Assembly: GCA_038093515.1 (NCBI GenBank)
Contig: JBBPSI010000036.1
Coordinates: forward strand, 103,901 to 167,900
Direction of reading: 5' to 3'
Source of the DNA: Butyriboletus loyo
Taxonomy: Eukaryota > Basidiomycota > Agaricomycetes > Boletales > Boletaceae
Length of the DNA stretch: 64,000 nucleotides
Both the position numbers and the translations under genes were made by a program. Of the stretch, positions 44,599 to 55,817 are shown one piece after another. How positions within the stretch are numbered: position 1 is the first letter of the stretch; the number at the start of each line of letters is the position of its first letter. Below the pieces are notes generated by a model. The model was not told the origin of the DNA. It worked only from the letters and a program-made list of their open reading frames with translations, and did not search any database.

Positions 44599-46373
44599 TC
44601 ATTGAGATGCTCCCTCGTTGAAGTTGTTGTTGTAAGCGTCGTTGCCAGAGAAGTCCGCCCATACGTCATCCCGGAATGTGCAGTTGGCGACGATGTGGCC
44701 AATGGCACCGCATAGGCCGCAGACATGCTCTGGACAAAACTCCTGTATATGACCAGGGGCGATCCGGTGGCAGAATGGGCAAGTATAGTTGGGGCATTCC
44801 CTACGGAAATGGCCGATGGTCCTGCACTCAAAGCAGAGCTGCAGTCGGACGAGGCAAGGTCGAGCAGGGCGTGGGCTGGTAGCCAGGGATCGGTCGTCCA
44901 GGATGATAGGGGAATCATGAGTGCCCCTGCTGGCAAGGTAGGGAGGTGGGGGTCCATACAAAGAGTCATTAGAACCACCAGCTGCGGCGGGGGGAGTGGC
45001 GATACGAGGGATGAGTTGGATGGCGGGGGTTCCTCGGCGAGTAGACGGTTGGGGGGTAACGGAGCGGACAGCTCTGTTGGCAATTCTTTGTCCTGCAGCA
45101 GTAAGGGTGACGGACCCGGGGATAGCTCCAGCCTGGAGTAACGCCTGGCGAGGTTGGCGACGCACTGTGCGAGGTGGTAGGGGGGAGTGTGTTGCGAGGC
45201 AACGCGCAGTCGAATGCTAGCACGTAGTACCCTTTCACACGAGGTCCCACTACAGTTGCAGGTCTACACAAAGACCTGGCAAGATGGAATCAAGGAGCTT
45301 CAACTTAATCCTCAACTGTTGCCAGCGAATAGACAAGTGGTTAAAACTAGGGAATCCTAGTCTAACCACGAGCCCTTTTATATTGTACAAGGATGCGCAC
45401 AGACCATGCTGTGCGTGTGAGGATTTACTATACATGGATAGACTAAAGAAGAGAAGCGCAACGGTGATTAACCACACGAGGCGCGGGGATCAAAAAGAAG
45501 AGAAGTAAACGGAGATTAAATACATGTGTCGTGACGTCATAGAGTCTAGGCCTGGTCTAGGCCATGACATCATATGCTTAGTCAGCAGGGGATCACATGT
45601 AAGTTCCCACGATCACATGCGCTATGTCACGTGATCTTTGAAAGTGAAAATGACTAAGTCCGAATTGAAAGTGTACGAATAAAATGTTATGATTATAACA
45701 GAGTGTCGACGAGCAACCTGGGGCTCGTCAACGTCAGTCCGAAAGGACTCCAGGGACTCTCCTGTTGTCTCGCGAGACGAATCCGCTACCAACGTGGTTG
45801 CAGGAGACTCCCGGGTGGATGGCGCTGGTACAGGTAGTGGCGAAGGAGATCTTGCCAGGAGAGGGCGAGGCATTGGATTGGGGCTGCAAGCCATGGGGTG
45901 GAGATAGCCGATGCGGTCGGCGGAGTGGAGGTAGAATTGCCACTCCCTAGGAGCAAGCATGATGAGGATGGGTCTGAGGATGGGGCCAGAATACCTGGCA
46001 GAAGTTGGTCCACTACATATCCGAATCCTTCCGCATGAAGAATGTCCAGGGTGTATCCTCGAGCTTCCATCAAGGAAGACTCGAGGGCGGCGGCGTACAC
46101 GGGGGGTTGGTTGTCTGGGCAGAGGCGAGTGTGGACGGTGTGGGCGAGGGCGTAGGAGCGGTAGAGACTGGCGAGTGTGTGGAGGATGTAATCTCCAGTG
46201 AAATCCATACGCTGTTCCAAGGCATAGGTGGCGACAGGGTTTTCCAAAACGGCGGCGTAGAGGATGCAGCGGGATGATACTGGGAGGCGGGATGAATGAA
46301 CAGGAGGCTGAGGCGGAAGGGGGAGGTTTTCGTTGTTGTCGTCAGCGTTGTTCTCAGCGGGAGGAATGGCCAT
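44599..46373 (-). pseudogene. Gypsy-B ORF3: triple zinc-knuckle protein
   Basis: An extra ORF between pol and the 3' LTR. It starts at ATG 46373 (MAIPPAENNADDNNENLPLP), 46 bp after the pol stop and preceded by a strong 3' splice-like sequence at 46386-46408. The first half is helical (ALEQRMDFTGDYILHTLASL, YTLDILHAEGFGYVVDQLL). A frame change near 46000 leads to MLAPREWQFYLHSADRIGYL, then a disordered Pro/Ser-rich part. After the solo LTR at 45190-45700 the frame continues to three knuckles: CFECRTIGHFRREC, CPFCHRIAPGHIQEFC (C-x2-C-x6-H-x4-C) and CGLCGAIGHIVANC. It ends at 44599. It is probably a nucleic-acid-binding accessory protein of the element. The exact role is unknown. Confidence 0.7.
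45190..45700 (+). repeat. Solo LTR, family C, in Gypsy-B ORF3
   Basis: 511 bp, TGTTGCGAGGCAACG to GATTATAACA, flanked by GAGTG at 45185-45189 and 45701-45705. It differs from the Gypsy-C LTR mainly in its first 100 bp. Confidence 0.9.
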
Positions 46374-46418
46374 TTTCGTGTTTTACTGCAAAGATGGGGA
46401 GGGAAAGTCTTTGGGGTG

Positions 46419-49400
46419 TCACAGCTTATAAGCCTTGAGAAGGGCTTGCACATGGACCAGGTTCCCATTTGGTTCCCAGGTGTTTTCTGCTGTGGAATAT
46501 CCTTTCCAGGATACAAGGAATTGACGGCGTCCCTTGGAGCCGCGGTGCGATAAGATCTGATCGATCTCGTATTCTTCATCTCCGTCTATTTCTTCCGGAG
46601 GGGGATTGGTAAAATTCGGGCCGTGTTCTGCCGTTTCGCGATAAGGGGTGAGGAGTGACGCATGGAAGACATCATGGATCTTCCAGGTCGGTGGTAGTCA
46701 GAGCTTATACGCCACAGGGGAGATCACCTGTGCGATCTCGAACGGTCCTTCCCTTCTTGGTGCGAGCTTCTTTGACGGGTACCTGAGTCAAAGGTTGCGC
46801 CCTTCTAACCAAACCTTATCGCCTGTCTTCCATGGGCGGAACTTAGACGAGATCCGTTCCTTCATCAAACGCCGTGCCTTCTCGTGGGCTTCCAGGGCCT
46901 CCGTTCGGGCTCCCGTGAGTTCCAAGAGTCTAGACTCGAGAGCGGGGAGGAAAGTCTTTCCAATTGGAGGATAAGACCTTGGCTCATATCCAACCATCAG
47001 GGAGAAGGGGGTCACGTTCGTCGAGGAATGGGTCATCGAATTGTGGGAGAATTCGGCCATAGGAAGGAGTTCAGCCCATCGTTCTGGGTGGCCATCACAG
47101 AAGATTCTCAGATACGTTTCCAATTCCTGATTGACTCGTTCGGTTTCTCCATCGGTCTGAGGGTGGTATGCAGAGGAGAGGGCGAGGTCGTAGTCAAGGA
47201 GTCTCGCGAGTTCTCTAGCAAAGGCAGACGCAAACTGGGGGCCTCGGTCCGAGATGCAGCGGGAGTGAAGGCCGAACCGAAGGAAGACGGTTTTGAAAAA
47301 TAATTTGGCAACTCCTGCTGCGTCAATGTCTTTGTTGCAAGGGGAATAAATTACCCCCTTCGTAAGCCCATGGTCTACCACGACCATGACAGAATCATAT
47401 CCCAAAGAGGGAGGAAGACCGGTGATGAGGTCGACAGAGACCTGTTCGAAAGGGCGAGAGGCCACACTGGCCAGAGGAGTGAGGGGGGGAACGGTGGGGT
47501 GAGTATTAACTTTGTGCGCCTGGCAAATAGCGCAACCAGAGACGAAACGTCGGACAAGATTAGCCATGCCTGGCCACCAATAATCCCGTTGCACCAGGTT
47601 CTGGGTGCGGAAGATACCACCGTGACCACCAGCTGGACTCTCATGTAAGGATCGGATGAGGTCGACACGAGCTGCCTCTGGGATGTACCGCTTCTTGCGG
47701 AAATACAGCTCTTTACCGTCGAAGTCCCAGTCTCCCGCATTCATCTTGGGAAAGAGGGGAGAGTCTTCATAAAGAGCCTGCATGCATCGTTTGATCATGG
47801 GGTCGGCGGGGGAGGAGGCAGCGATTTTTTCTGCAAGGGCAACATCAATTTTCCTGGCGAATAAGGTTTCAGGAAGGAGGGTGACCTCCTGGTTATCGGC
47901 AGAGGTATCAACATCATCACGTCGTGACAGAGCATCCGCGGGGCCCATCTGCGTACCGGGGATGTGGTGGAAGTGCAGGTCGAAATCCTGCAGGAACATG
48001 AGCCAGCGGGCTTGCCAGCGGGACAGCTTGTTAGGCTGGCGAAAGTAGGTGAGGTTCTTGTGGTCAGTGAGAACCTCCACTTGGTGACCAGTACCACGCA
48101 GGTAGTGTCGCCATTCTTCTAATGCGTGAATGACTGCGAGCAACTCGCGATCATAGATATCGTAGTTGCGCTCTGCTGGTGAGAGCGTCTTTGAGAGGTA
48201 GGCGCAGGGATGTAAGTCGCCATTGACATCCTTCTGCATGAGTACTGCTCCAGTGGCAGTGAGGGATGCATCCGTCATGACAGCAAATGGCTTGGTGACG
48301 TCGGGCATCGAGAGGACAGGTTGTCGTAGGAAGGACTGTTTGATTGCTTGGAATGCCTGTTCACAAGCCGGAGTCCATGCCCACGGGGAGTTCTTCTTGG
48401 TCAGGTCATGGAGGGGTTTCGCGATATGGGAGAAATCCTGAATGAACCTGCGATAGAAATTGCAGAATCCAATGAAGGACCTGGGGGGGTTCCATTCGCG
48501 AATCGCTTTCAACTTTGTGGGGTCCATTTTGACCTGTCCTTCCCGGACCATCATCCCGAGGTATTCGACTTCCTCGGCATCGAATGAACACTTTTCCAAC
48601 TTGAGGAACAGTTTGTGTTCTCGGAGTCGCTCCAGGACGCGGATTGTACAGGCCTCGTGTTCTGCGGTGGTGGCAGAATGAATCAGAAGGTCGTCCATGT
48701 AGATGATCAGCCAGCCTTCTGCCATGAGGTCGCCGAAAATGTGGTCCATCAGAGCCTGGAACGTGGCTGGGGAGTTGCAAAGTCCAAAGAACATCACGGT
48801 GGGCTCGAACAGCCCTTGAGGGGTGATGAAGGCCGCTTTCCAGCGGTCGTTCGGCTTGATGAGGACGTTGTTGTATCCCCAGCGGATGTCCATCTTTGTG
48901 AAGATTTTGGACCCTTTGAGACGGTCGACGAGGTCGGAGATGAGGGGGAGGGGGTAGGCGTTTTTGACCGTGTGGGAGTTCAGATATCGGTAGTCTTGAC
49001 AAGGTCGTAGCGAGCCATCCTTCTTGGATACGAAGAAGAAAGGGGCTGCTTGAGGGGACTTGGAGGGAGTGATCTTCCCCGACTTGAGGTGTTCTTCGAC
49101 GAACGCCTTACATGCCTCTGATTCTTTCGGGTTCAGAGGGTAGACCTTAGCGACTTTGGGTACGAAGTCTTTGTCGAGGTCAATGGCATGGTCGAACGAC
49201 CTGGATGGGGGTAACTCCTCAGTGTTTTTCTTGTCAAAAACGTCCGCGAAGGACTTGAACGGGGTTGGGAGAACTGCTTTCTCCTTGACGGCTTGGGCGG
49301 CGATCTCAGTGGCGATGGTTGCCTTTCGGACAGGGTAGGCTTCCCTTGCTGAAGCGTCTACTCGCTTCTTCCAGAGCTTGGCGATCTTGGAGTCTGGGTC

Positions 49401-49925
49401 CAAGTCTAGGTACCGTACGAGGTAGCGCTGTGCGATTGCCCGAGGGGAGTCGTGTCGGGGCTTCTTGATTTGATCTGGGAGATCGATGTGGCCAGTGGCC
49501 CAATCTATTACCGGGTTGGCTTCTCTTAACCACGGTAGTCCCAGGATCATGTTTTCTCTTCCTATGTTGAGGACTAGGAAACTCCGTTCCTCCTCGGTTT
49601 CTCCAATCCTGATGGAGATGGTGACCTTGTGTCGGATGACTCCTCCTTGGTTGTTTGACCTGTCCACATTTTGGGCACTAAGTGGCTTGGGTAGCCGTTC
49701 CATCGGCAGTTTCTTTCGCTTCACTAGATCGCGATCTATGAAGCATCCGCTTGCGCCACTGTCCACCAGGGCGAATGTGTCGACGATTTGACCCCCTTCA
49801 TGCGCGAATAGTGACACAGGAACTCGAATTGATTGCACATTGGGGTTTGATAGAACTACAGGGGCGATTACATGGAGAGGCGAAGACGTCGAAACTTCCC
49901 TCTCTTCTAAAAATCCTTTGGCCAT
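46419..49925 (-). pseudogene. pol: Gypsy-B pol: protease, RT, RNase H, integrase, chromodomain
   Basis: Open from 49925 to 46788 (1045 codons), then the same frame continues past two TGA codons to 46419. Protease ALVDSGASGCFIDRDLVKRK; RT KITPSKSPQAAPFFFVSKKD and catalytic YMDDLLIH; RNase H YDIYDRELLAVIHALEEWRH; integrase with GCAICQAHKV, SVDLITGLP, SDRGPQFASAF and YHPQTDGETERVNQELETYL. Beyond the stops (46788 and about 46698) lie the link IHDVFHASLLTPYRETAEHG and a chromodomain (EEYEIDQILSHRGSKGRRQF, SWKGYSTAENTWEPNGNL). About six residues appear to be missing between WNPP and SFIGFCNFYRRF after RT. The layout is that of marY1-like basidiomycete elements. Confidence 0.88.
49910..49916 (-). 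promoter_or_regulatory. Candidate -1 ribosomal frameshift site (G GAU UUU, then UAG)
   Basis: Gag ends with codons GAU UUU UAG preceded by G. Slipping back one base yields GGA UUU UUA, which is the pol frame. GGAUUUU before UAG is, as far as I recall, the site used by dianthoviruses. Confidence 0.6.
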
Positions 49926-50854
49926 TCTTCGGCCACCTTGGTTGCTGCAACAGGCAGCCTTTCTTCATCTTCATTGAAGCATGCCTTGAGGACGTTCAAG
50001 ACATCTTCCTGTTGGGTGCCTCGACCTTTCAACTCGGACAAGTAGTCAACGAGTGGGGAGGGCTTTGGTTCGGGGGGCGTGACGACGGCGGCGCGTGCGC
50101 GCTGAGGGTTGCGAGGGGGACGAGGAGGCGGTCCTCGGGAGTTCTGTCCATTGCGTGGGGGGCGAGGATGGTTGGTAGAACGGCAGCCGACTTGGTGGCA
50201 AATGAAGCATTTGTTCTGCTTCATGTACTCCGCACGTTGCACAGGAGTAAGTCGGACGGCATCTACGTCCATAGCATTGGGGTCCCTTCGGTTGGACGAG
50301 GGCTTGGAGGAGGAGGAGAAGGTGGGAATGTAGCGCTTCCCTGCGCGGAGGTCGTCAATACGTTTGTGCTGGGCATGGAAGGCGGAAGTCTTCTCAGCCC
50401 ATCCGGCGAGAGTGGTGGGAGGTTTCTCACAGGAGAGGACGGATTCAGCGAGGCGGGGGTCAAGACCATGAATGAACCATTCGATGAGTGCCTTCTCATC
50501 AGAGATCCCAGACTTGGCGGCGAGGAGCTGGAACTCCGTGACATAGGTGTCATAGCCGTCCTTGCGGTTGGCTTTGTTCTGGGTGAGGTTCCCCAGATCA
50601 ATTCTGGCACTTTCTCCTACGTCGAAGGGGTGGAAGACTCTTTGGAAGTCCTCGCAGACCGTTGTGAATTCTTTCTGCCATTCAGTGGGGTGTCCATCTA
50701 GGAGAAGGCCCATCCAGCCTTCGGAGAACGTCTTTCCTTTTCCTTCGCTCATTTTCATGAGGAGGGCATTGATCTTTGATTTGTCGTCGGGGAAGGCCGA
50801 CTGGTTGGCGTCGAAGTAGGTACGCATGGCAAGGAGCCATCAGAAGGCATCCTC

Positions 50855-51347
50855 TGTTATGACAACGAAGTTATCAAGGCACACGGGGTTCCGCAACTGT
50901 TGCAGTACTACACAAGTACTGGTGATGGTAATGAGGAATAGCTTAGACCTTAATCTCTCAACTGTTGCCAGTGAATAGACAAGTGGTTAAAGCTAGGGAA
51001 TCCTAGCCGCAACCACAAGCCCTTTTATATTACAAGGGAATGCGCACAGACCATGCAGTGCGTGAGACTAGTTACTATACATGTATATACGAAGGAGTCA
51101 CGAGTCGACGATGATGGGAAATAGAAGTCGACGGCGATCAAAAAGAAGAGAAGCAAACGGAGATTAAATACATGAGGCGTGATGTCATAGAGTCTGGGCC
51201 AGTCTGGACCATGACGTCATATGCTTAGTCAGCCTGTGGTCACATGTATAATCCCACGATCACGTGCGCTAAGTCACGTGACCTTTGAAAGAAAAATATG
51301 ACGAAGTCCGAATGCAAAAGATAGTTATAAGAGATACAATTATAACA
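50855..51347 (+). repeat. Solo LTR, family C variant, in Gypsy-B gag
   Basis: 493 bp, TGTTATGACAACG to AATTATAACA. It shares the middle and right half with the Gypsy-C LTR (GATTAAATACATG, GGCCATGACGTCATATGC-like stretch). The flanking 5-mers (CCCTC-like versus TCGTT) do not match, so the target duplication has decayed or the copy arose by recombination. Confidence 0.8.
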
Positions 51348-51763
51348 TCGTTGAGACCAGAGAAGTCCTTGGGGACGATGTTCTTCTTTTCTGACATGTT
51401 GTTGTTGTTGTTGTCTAGGAAGTCGGTGGGCGGGTAGTATGGCGGGGACAGGGAGCAGGAGACGTGGGGGGTCTTGTCAAGCCAGTCGCTATTGTATCCG
51501 TCGTCGCTCGGTGTCTGTTCAGATTCCTGCCCTTGACCCTGGTCCTCAGGTTGATAAGAGGGTTTGGGGTCTGGCTGGGGCTGAGGGTCCGACTGGGCGG
51601 GAGAGTGTGGCGGCGATGGGTTGTCAACAACGATGGGTTCCAGTTCAGGAGAGGGAACGCGGAAGGAACGACCGACACGTCTTGAATGTGGGATGGAAAT
51701 GTTGGGTGAGGGGAGGGCAGCTTTACTGCTGGAAGCAGAAGCGAGAGGAAGATCTAGTTCTTT

Positions 51764-52189
51764 TGTTATGCTGGGCGCTAACAACTAGAACAGCGAGGAG
51801 GCACTCTGGAGTGGCCTCAAGACTCGTGAAGTGTTTCTGAGCTGGGTCTCAGACTATGTCTTAGTGCGCACACTAAGAGTCTGGAAGGGAACTAATTGCT
51901 AGCAGGTATCTGCGTAGAACTAGATAATGTACATGGTGTAAAGACCGAGTCTTTATACTACTGGGGTCTGCGCACAGACCATGTCCCTAATCGAGTCACG
52001 AGAAGGAACGTACAAATGAGGAAGGAATATTCCAGAGGATTCTGGAGTACGAAAGAAAGCGCGTCCGTGCGCGGGAAGTGATGACTAAGCTAGAGCGGTT
52101 CATACTGCTCAAAGGGCACTAGCAAAAGGCTAGGCGAGTGAAGTAGTCCAAGTGGTAATGGGTGGAAAAAGTATACCACTACCGTAACA
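51764..52189 (-). repeat. 5' LTR of Gypsy-B
   Basis: 426 bp, TGTTATGCTGGGCGC to CTACCGTAACA. On the minus strand the internal sequence after the LTR begins AAAGAACTAGATC, where the primer site should lie; its tRNA was not identified. Confidence 0.92.
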
Positions 52190-52194
52190 TTATC

Positions 52195-54082
52195 CTTCTA
52201 CTTCTCGAACAAATACTGTTGTACTGGATTCCCAGCTCAACCGTACCAACACGGTTAGATGTGGACCTCCTCCACCTGCGCAGACAAACTGGAACAATCA
52301 GGCTCACCCCCAACAACCTTCTGGCAGATGTGGTTGTCCTGGACAGAAGAGGCCATTCCAACTGCAGCAGCAAAGGCAGCAGCAAAACCACATGCCTGCG
52401 ACACCTTATGGAGGACCTTCAGGATCCAGAGCAAACCGGAATGAGTGAACTAACAATTGATCTGGTTTCGAAACACATTGAGGAAAGGGAAAAGGGAAGA
52501 GACATGCAAATGAAGTAGAGATGGACATGGACGGATTTGCCAACATTGTAGAGTTGGGCGAAACACAACTAGGTGACCACATGCTTACAGATTTCCCGAT
52601 GGAAACTGAATCTACCATTGGTCAAGCTGGTTGGGGAGATGATGATCTGATGGGACCACCCCTCGCATCACCCTATTTTGAAGATGGAGATGCTTATGCA
52701 TCCTCTTTACACTCCTTTCGGAAACGCTGCGATTCCCTCTAAACCTTCAGGGTCTCGTGGTCAGCCGAAGAAGAAGGAATGCAAAGCAAGGGCAGTCCGT
52801 CTTTTGACCATTTTAAAGTTGATTGATGAGAAGGATGAAGAATCCTTTTATGGTAACACTGCTCATTGTGCTGATGGCACTTGGAAGCACGGTCTTGACT
52901 CCTGAGACATTAATGTCTGGGACTCTACTTACCAGCAAGATGCTGAGGACTATGATGCTGTATATGATTACAACAATGAATTTGATCTTGGTGATCTTTA
53001 TATTGTGGGAGCTTACACATCTGGAGATGTCCCTTTGAAGAAGGATCTTCTTTCAAACGCATGGATGATTGACAGCGGTTGTACAGACCATGTCACACCA
53101 CACGTTGCTGACTTCATGGATCTCAGTGAAACCAAGAGAATTGTGATCACAGCAAATGGCACAACCATGAAGATGTTTGGACCTGGTTCTGTGTTATTAT
53201 CACAGAAACTAGGGAAGGATAAGCCCATTCCTTTGGAGCTTACAGGAGTTTGGTATGCACCTCAAGCAGCCCATAGACTCTTATCAGTCACCGCTCTAAC
53301 CAAGGATGGTTATCGATGCGAAATAACTGATCAAACCAAGATTTGGAACCCTCAAGGACGTTTGGTAGTGCAGGCTTCTGCCTTGCTTCCGAACAATCCC
53401 CTCCACTGGTTTCAGGCTAAAATGCTAACTCCAGATGTCAGGATTCACTCCTTGCAGGATGTCGGATCTTCTTCATTGTGGCATAACCATTTTGGTCATC
53501 CATCCAAGAACATGTTACACCATGCATACAAGAACATTAAGGGTATGCCGTTAATACCTGAACCTTCTGATGCCATTCCTTGTTGAGGCTGTGCCTTAGG
53601 CAAGATGCATGAACATCCCTATGCACCTTCATCCAAACATGCATCTTGGGTCCTTGGGCTAGTGCATTCTGACTTGGTCAAATTCCCCACACACTCTCAG
53701 ACTCAGAAGCACTACATTTTAACTTTTATCGATGACTTCTCTGCTTTTGCAGTTGTGTGGTTTTTGCGCCTTAAATCTGAGGCAGCTGATGCTTTCAAGG
53801 AAGTGGTCATCTGGGCTGAACATCAGACCCAGTCTTCGCTTCTTGCTGTCTGTTCGGATCATGGGGGGGAATACATGTCTAAAGATATTCGGACATTCCT
53901 CTCGTCCAGGGGCATTGAGCATCAGCGCTCTGTACCTCACACCCCTCAACAGAATGGACATGCAGAGCGATTTAATAGAACCATCCTTGAAAAGGAAGAA
54001 GCTATGTGCCATACTGCCTGTCTACCAAAAGTCTTCTGGCAGGATGCAACCGAAACCTCACTTCACATCTACAATCGCCAAC
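52195..54082 (+). pseudogene. Copia-1 gag 3' part and pol
   Basis: Resumes Copia-1 gag after Gypsy-B, with the gag stop at 52740-52742, then pol in the +1 frame: protease AWMIDSGCTDHVTPHVADFM and the integrase zinc module LWHNHFGHPSKNM. A TGA at 53584-53586 replaces CGA of Copia-2. The core follows (LTFIDDFSAFAVVWFLRLKS, VPHTPQQNGHAERFNRTILE). It is cut at 54083 by a D LTR, just where Copia-2 reads on. Confidence 0.85.
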
Positions 54083-54784
54083 TGTTATGCTGGAGTGCGA
54101 AACAACTAGCAGCGAGCGCTTGAATAGGGGCTCGAGCCTAATCAGGAAGATGGCCGACTTGCGTAGACAACGCTATCGGGCTTCTGCAGAGCAAGTGTCG
54201 GCGAGATGTCGTATGGTGGCGACCAGACAAGATCGAGCTGAAGCTTATCGGCTCTATCGGCAGATGGGGTATAAGCTAGATTGCTAGGCACTTGGTAGAT
54301 GTGTAGAATTAGCTAGAGAAGCCGTACTATGCTAAGTACGCTGGTATATATACGAATAGATACGGTGCACAGACCGAACTGTGTGTGGCAGCAAAGGGTG
54401 AAGGGTTATGAGTCTGCCCGAGTCATAACGGCGAATGGAGAAGCGGCAAAGTGCCGGTAACGAGGGAGCGAAGCTCCGAGTAAGGTGGCGACATCGTCAA
54501 TGAATGAGAAGAGCGGAAGGTGAAGTGACGATGTCCACGAGGTGCGGCCCATAGGGCAAAGGGGACGCGAACAGCGGAGCCCTTGGATACGGGTCTCGAC
54601 GTGAAGGTACTGACACGTCGTAATCTAATCACGTGCTAGTCACGTGATGCAACAAATGTCATTGGTTAAAGAAATAGAGGACGCGACAGCTCAACTGTGG
54701 GTCCGGCCCAACGGGGCGAGAAGACAGGGGCTATCTCAGTGTAACGTCACTGAGACTCGCAGAGCAACCAGAGAAGTGGATAAC
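54083..54784 (+). repeat. Family D LTR, plus orientation, left part
   Basis: TGTTATGCTGGAGTGCG onward matches the solo D LTR at 41203 for about 700 bp, to GTGGATAAC. It is then interrupted by a second D LTR. The left duplication copy would be CCAAC (54078-54082). Confidence 0.85.
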
Positions 54785-55350
54785 TGTTACAGTTTTACCC
54801 CTAAGCGTACCCCGCCACTCGTTTTCCCACGCTCACGCGTCCCCGCCGCCCCCGCCGTCTTGCGATGCCACCCATCGCCCGCTCCCCAGTCGCCTAGTGG
54901 ACGTTATCCACTTCCCCGGTCGTTCCTGCAAGTCTCAGTGTCGCTACACTGAGATAGCCCCTGTCTCGTCGCCCCGTCGGGCCGGACCCACAGCTGAGCT
55001 GTCGCGTCCTCTATTTCTTTAACCAATGACATTTGTTACATCACGTGACTAGCACGTGACTAGATTACGACGCGTCAGTACCTTCGCGTCGAGACCCGTA
55101 TCCAAGGGCTCCGCCGTTCGCGCACCCTTCGCCCTGTGGGGCTCACCTCGAGGACATCGTCACTTCACCTTCCGCTCTTCCTATTCGTTGACGATGTCGC
55201 CTTCTTACTCGGAGCTTCGCTCCCTCGTTACCGGCACTTTGCCGCTTCTCCATTCGCCGCTATGACTCGGACAGACTCATAGCCCTTTGCCCTTCGCTGC
55301 CACGCACAGCTCGGTCTGTGCACGATACCCAGCAGTATATATACGAGTAC
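54785..55350 (-). repeat. Family D LTR, inverse orientation, left part
   Basis: It starts TGTTACAGTTTTACCCC, the reverse complement of the D right end, and runs to ATATACGAGTAC, where Copia-2 is inserted. About 250 bp of this LTR should lie beyond the right end of the window. Its left duplication copy would be ATAAC (54780-54784). Confidence 0.85.
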
Positions 55351-55799
55351 TTTCGGAATCGGTAAAGTCCGAGCAGGCGCACCGAGGGCAACGAAGGATG
55401 CAAGGGTAAACCTATCAGTGGAAAGACTCACTGATAATACGAGAGTGAGAGTATCGCAAACAGAGTATAAGGAGCAAGGCTCAACTTAGAGATATCGCAG
55501 TAGTGATGAAAGAACTGAAAGATCTTAAGAAAAACAACAAGCCATAAGGGCTGTCTTATATACAGTACATGAGTGTTTGTACTTATGTTCTGTATAGTAC
55601 CTTTATAAGGTATAGTATGAAATACATGATGATATGATAGAGATAAGAGATAAGACTAAGCATATCGTCCAATAGCATAATAAGAGCTATTTGTAATGTG
55701 ATAAGCGTGACTAGGTCTAGACAATGATGGCATATAGACCAGTCTAGAAACGTAGTGGCTGTAAGTGAAATACAGAAATAGAACACTACCGTTTCAACA
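55351..55799 (-). repeat. 3' LTR of Copia-2
   Basis: 449 bp. On the minus strand TGTTGAAACGG to GATTCCGAAA. The polypurine tract AGCGAGGAGGAG precedes it. TATATAAG on the minus strand serves as TATA element in the twin LTR. Confidence 0.9.
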
Positions 55800-55817
55800 C
55801 TCCTCCTCGCTTTAGCA

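Larger units (their letters stand above)
49907..51397 (-). pseudogene. gag: Gypsy-B Gag, split by a solo LTR
   Basis: The N-terminus (ATG 51397, MSEKKNIVPKDFSGLND) is separated by the solo LTR at 50855-51347 from the main part. The main part opens in the same sense near 50850 with EDAF, a TGA where Trp is expected, then WLLAMRTYFDANQSAFPDDK. The capsid-like region (EWQKEFTTVCEDFQRVFHPF) is followed by one cysteine motif, CFICHQVGCRSTNH, in which the usual His and last Cys positions hold Cys and His. Stop UAG at 49907. A Pro-rich open stretch upstream of 51397 up to the LTR has no ATG in frame. Confidence 0.8.
44122..52189 (-). mobile_element. Gypsy-B: chromovirus with a third ORF
   Basis: An 8068-bp element with 426-bp LTRs at both ends and target duplication TTATC (44117-44121, 52190-52194) inside Copia-1 gag. 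A hand count finds five differences between its LTRs (about 99% identity), all transitions, so it is younger than Gypsy-C by that measure. Reading leftward: gag (split by a solo LTR), pol with chromodomain, then an extra ORF with three zinc knuckles (split by another solo LTR). Without the two family-C LTRs and their duplications it is about 7.06 kb. Several stop codons and frameshifts make it inactive. Confidence 0.92.
31928..54082 (+). mobile_element. Copia-1: old Ty1/copia element broken by nested insertions
   Basis: Pieces of one plus-strand element: 5' LTR (31928-32805), primer site and leader (32806-32990), pre-gag region (39833-41202, 42023-42288, 42808-43439), gag (43440-44121 and 52190-52741) and pol (to 54082). 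They are collinear with Copia-2 on the other strand, and each gap is exactly an LTR element flanked by 5-bp duplications: GACCT, GCTAG, GTTTG, CACAC/CACAT and TTATC. The 3' half is not in the window. Copia-1 carries several CGA to TGA stops and many CG to TG/CA changes compared with Copia-2, so it is long dead. Confidence 0.88.

Noticed and set aside
44598..45165. Zinc-knuckle ORF as a host gene
   Set aside because: It lies between pol and LTR of Gypsy-B, on the same strand, inside the target duplication, so it belongs to the element.
43440..54082. Copia-1 fragments as separate elements
   Set aside because: The pieces are collinear with Copia-2 and each gap is closed by matching 5-bp duplications, so they are one split element.
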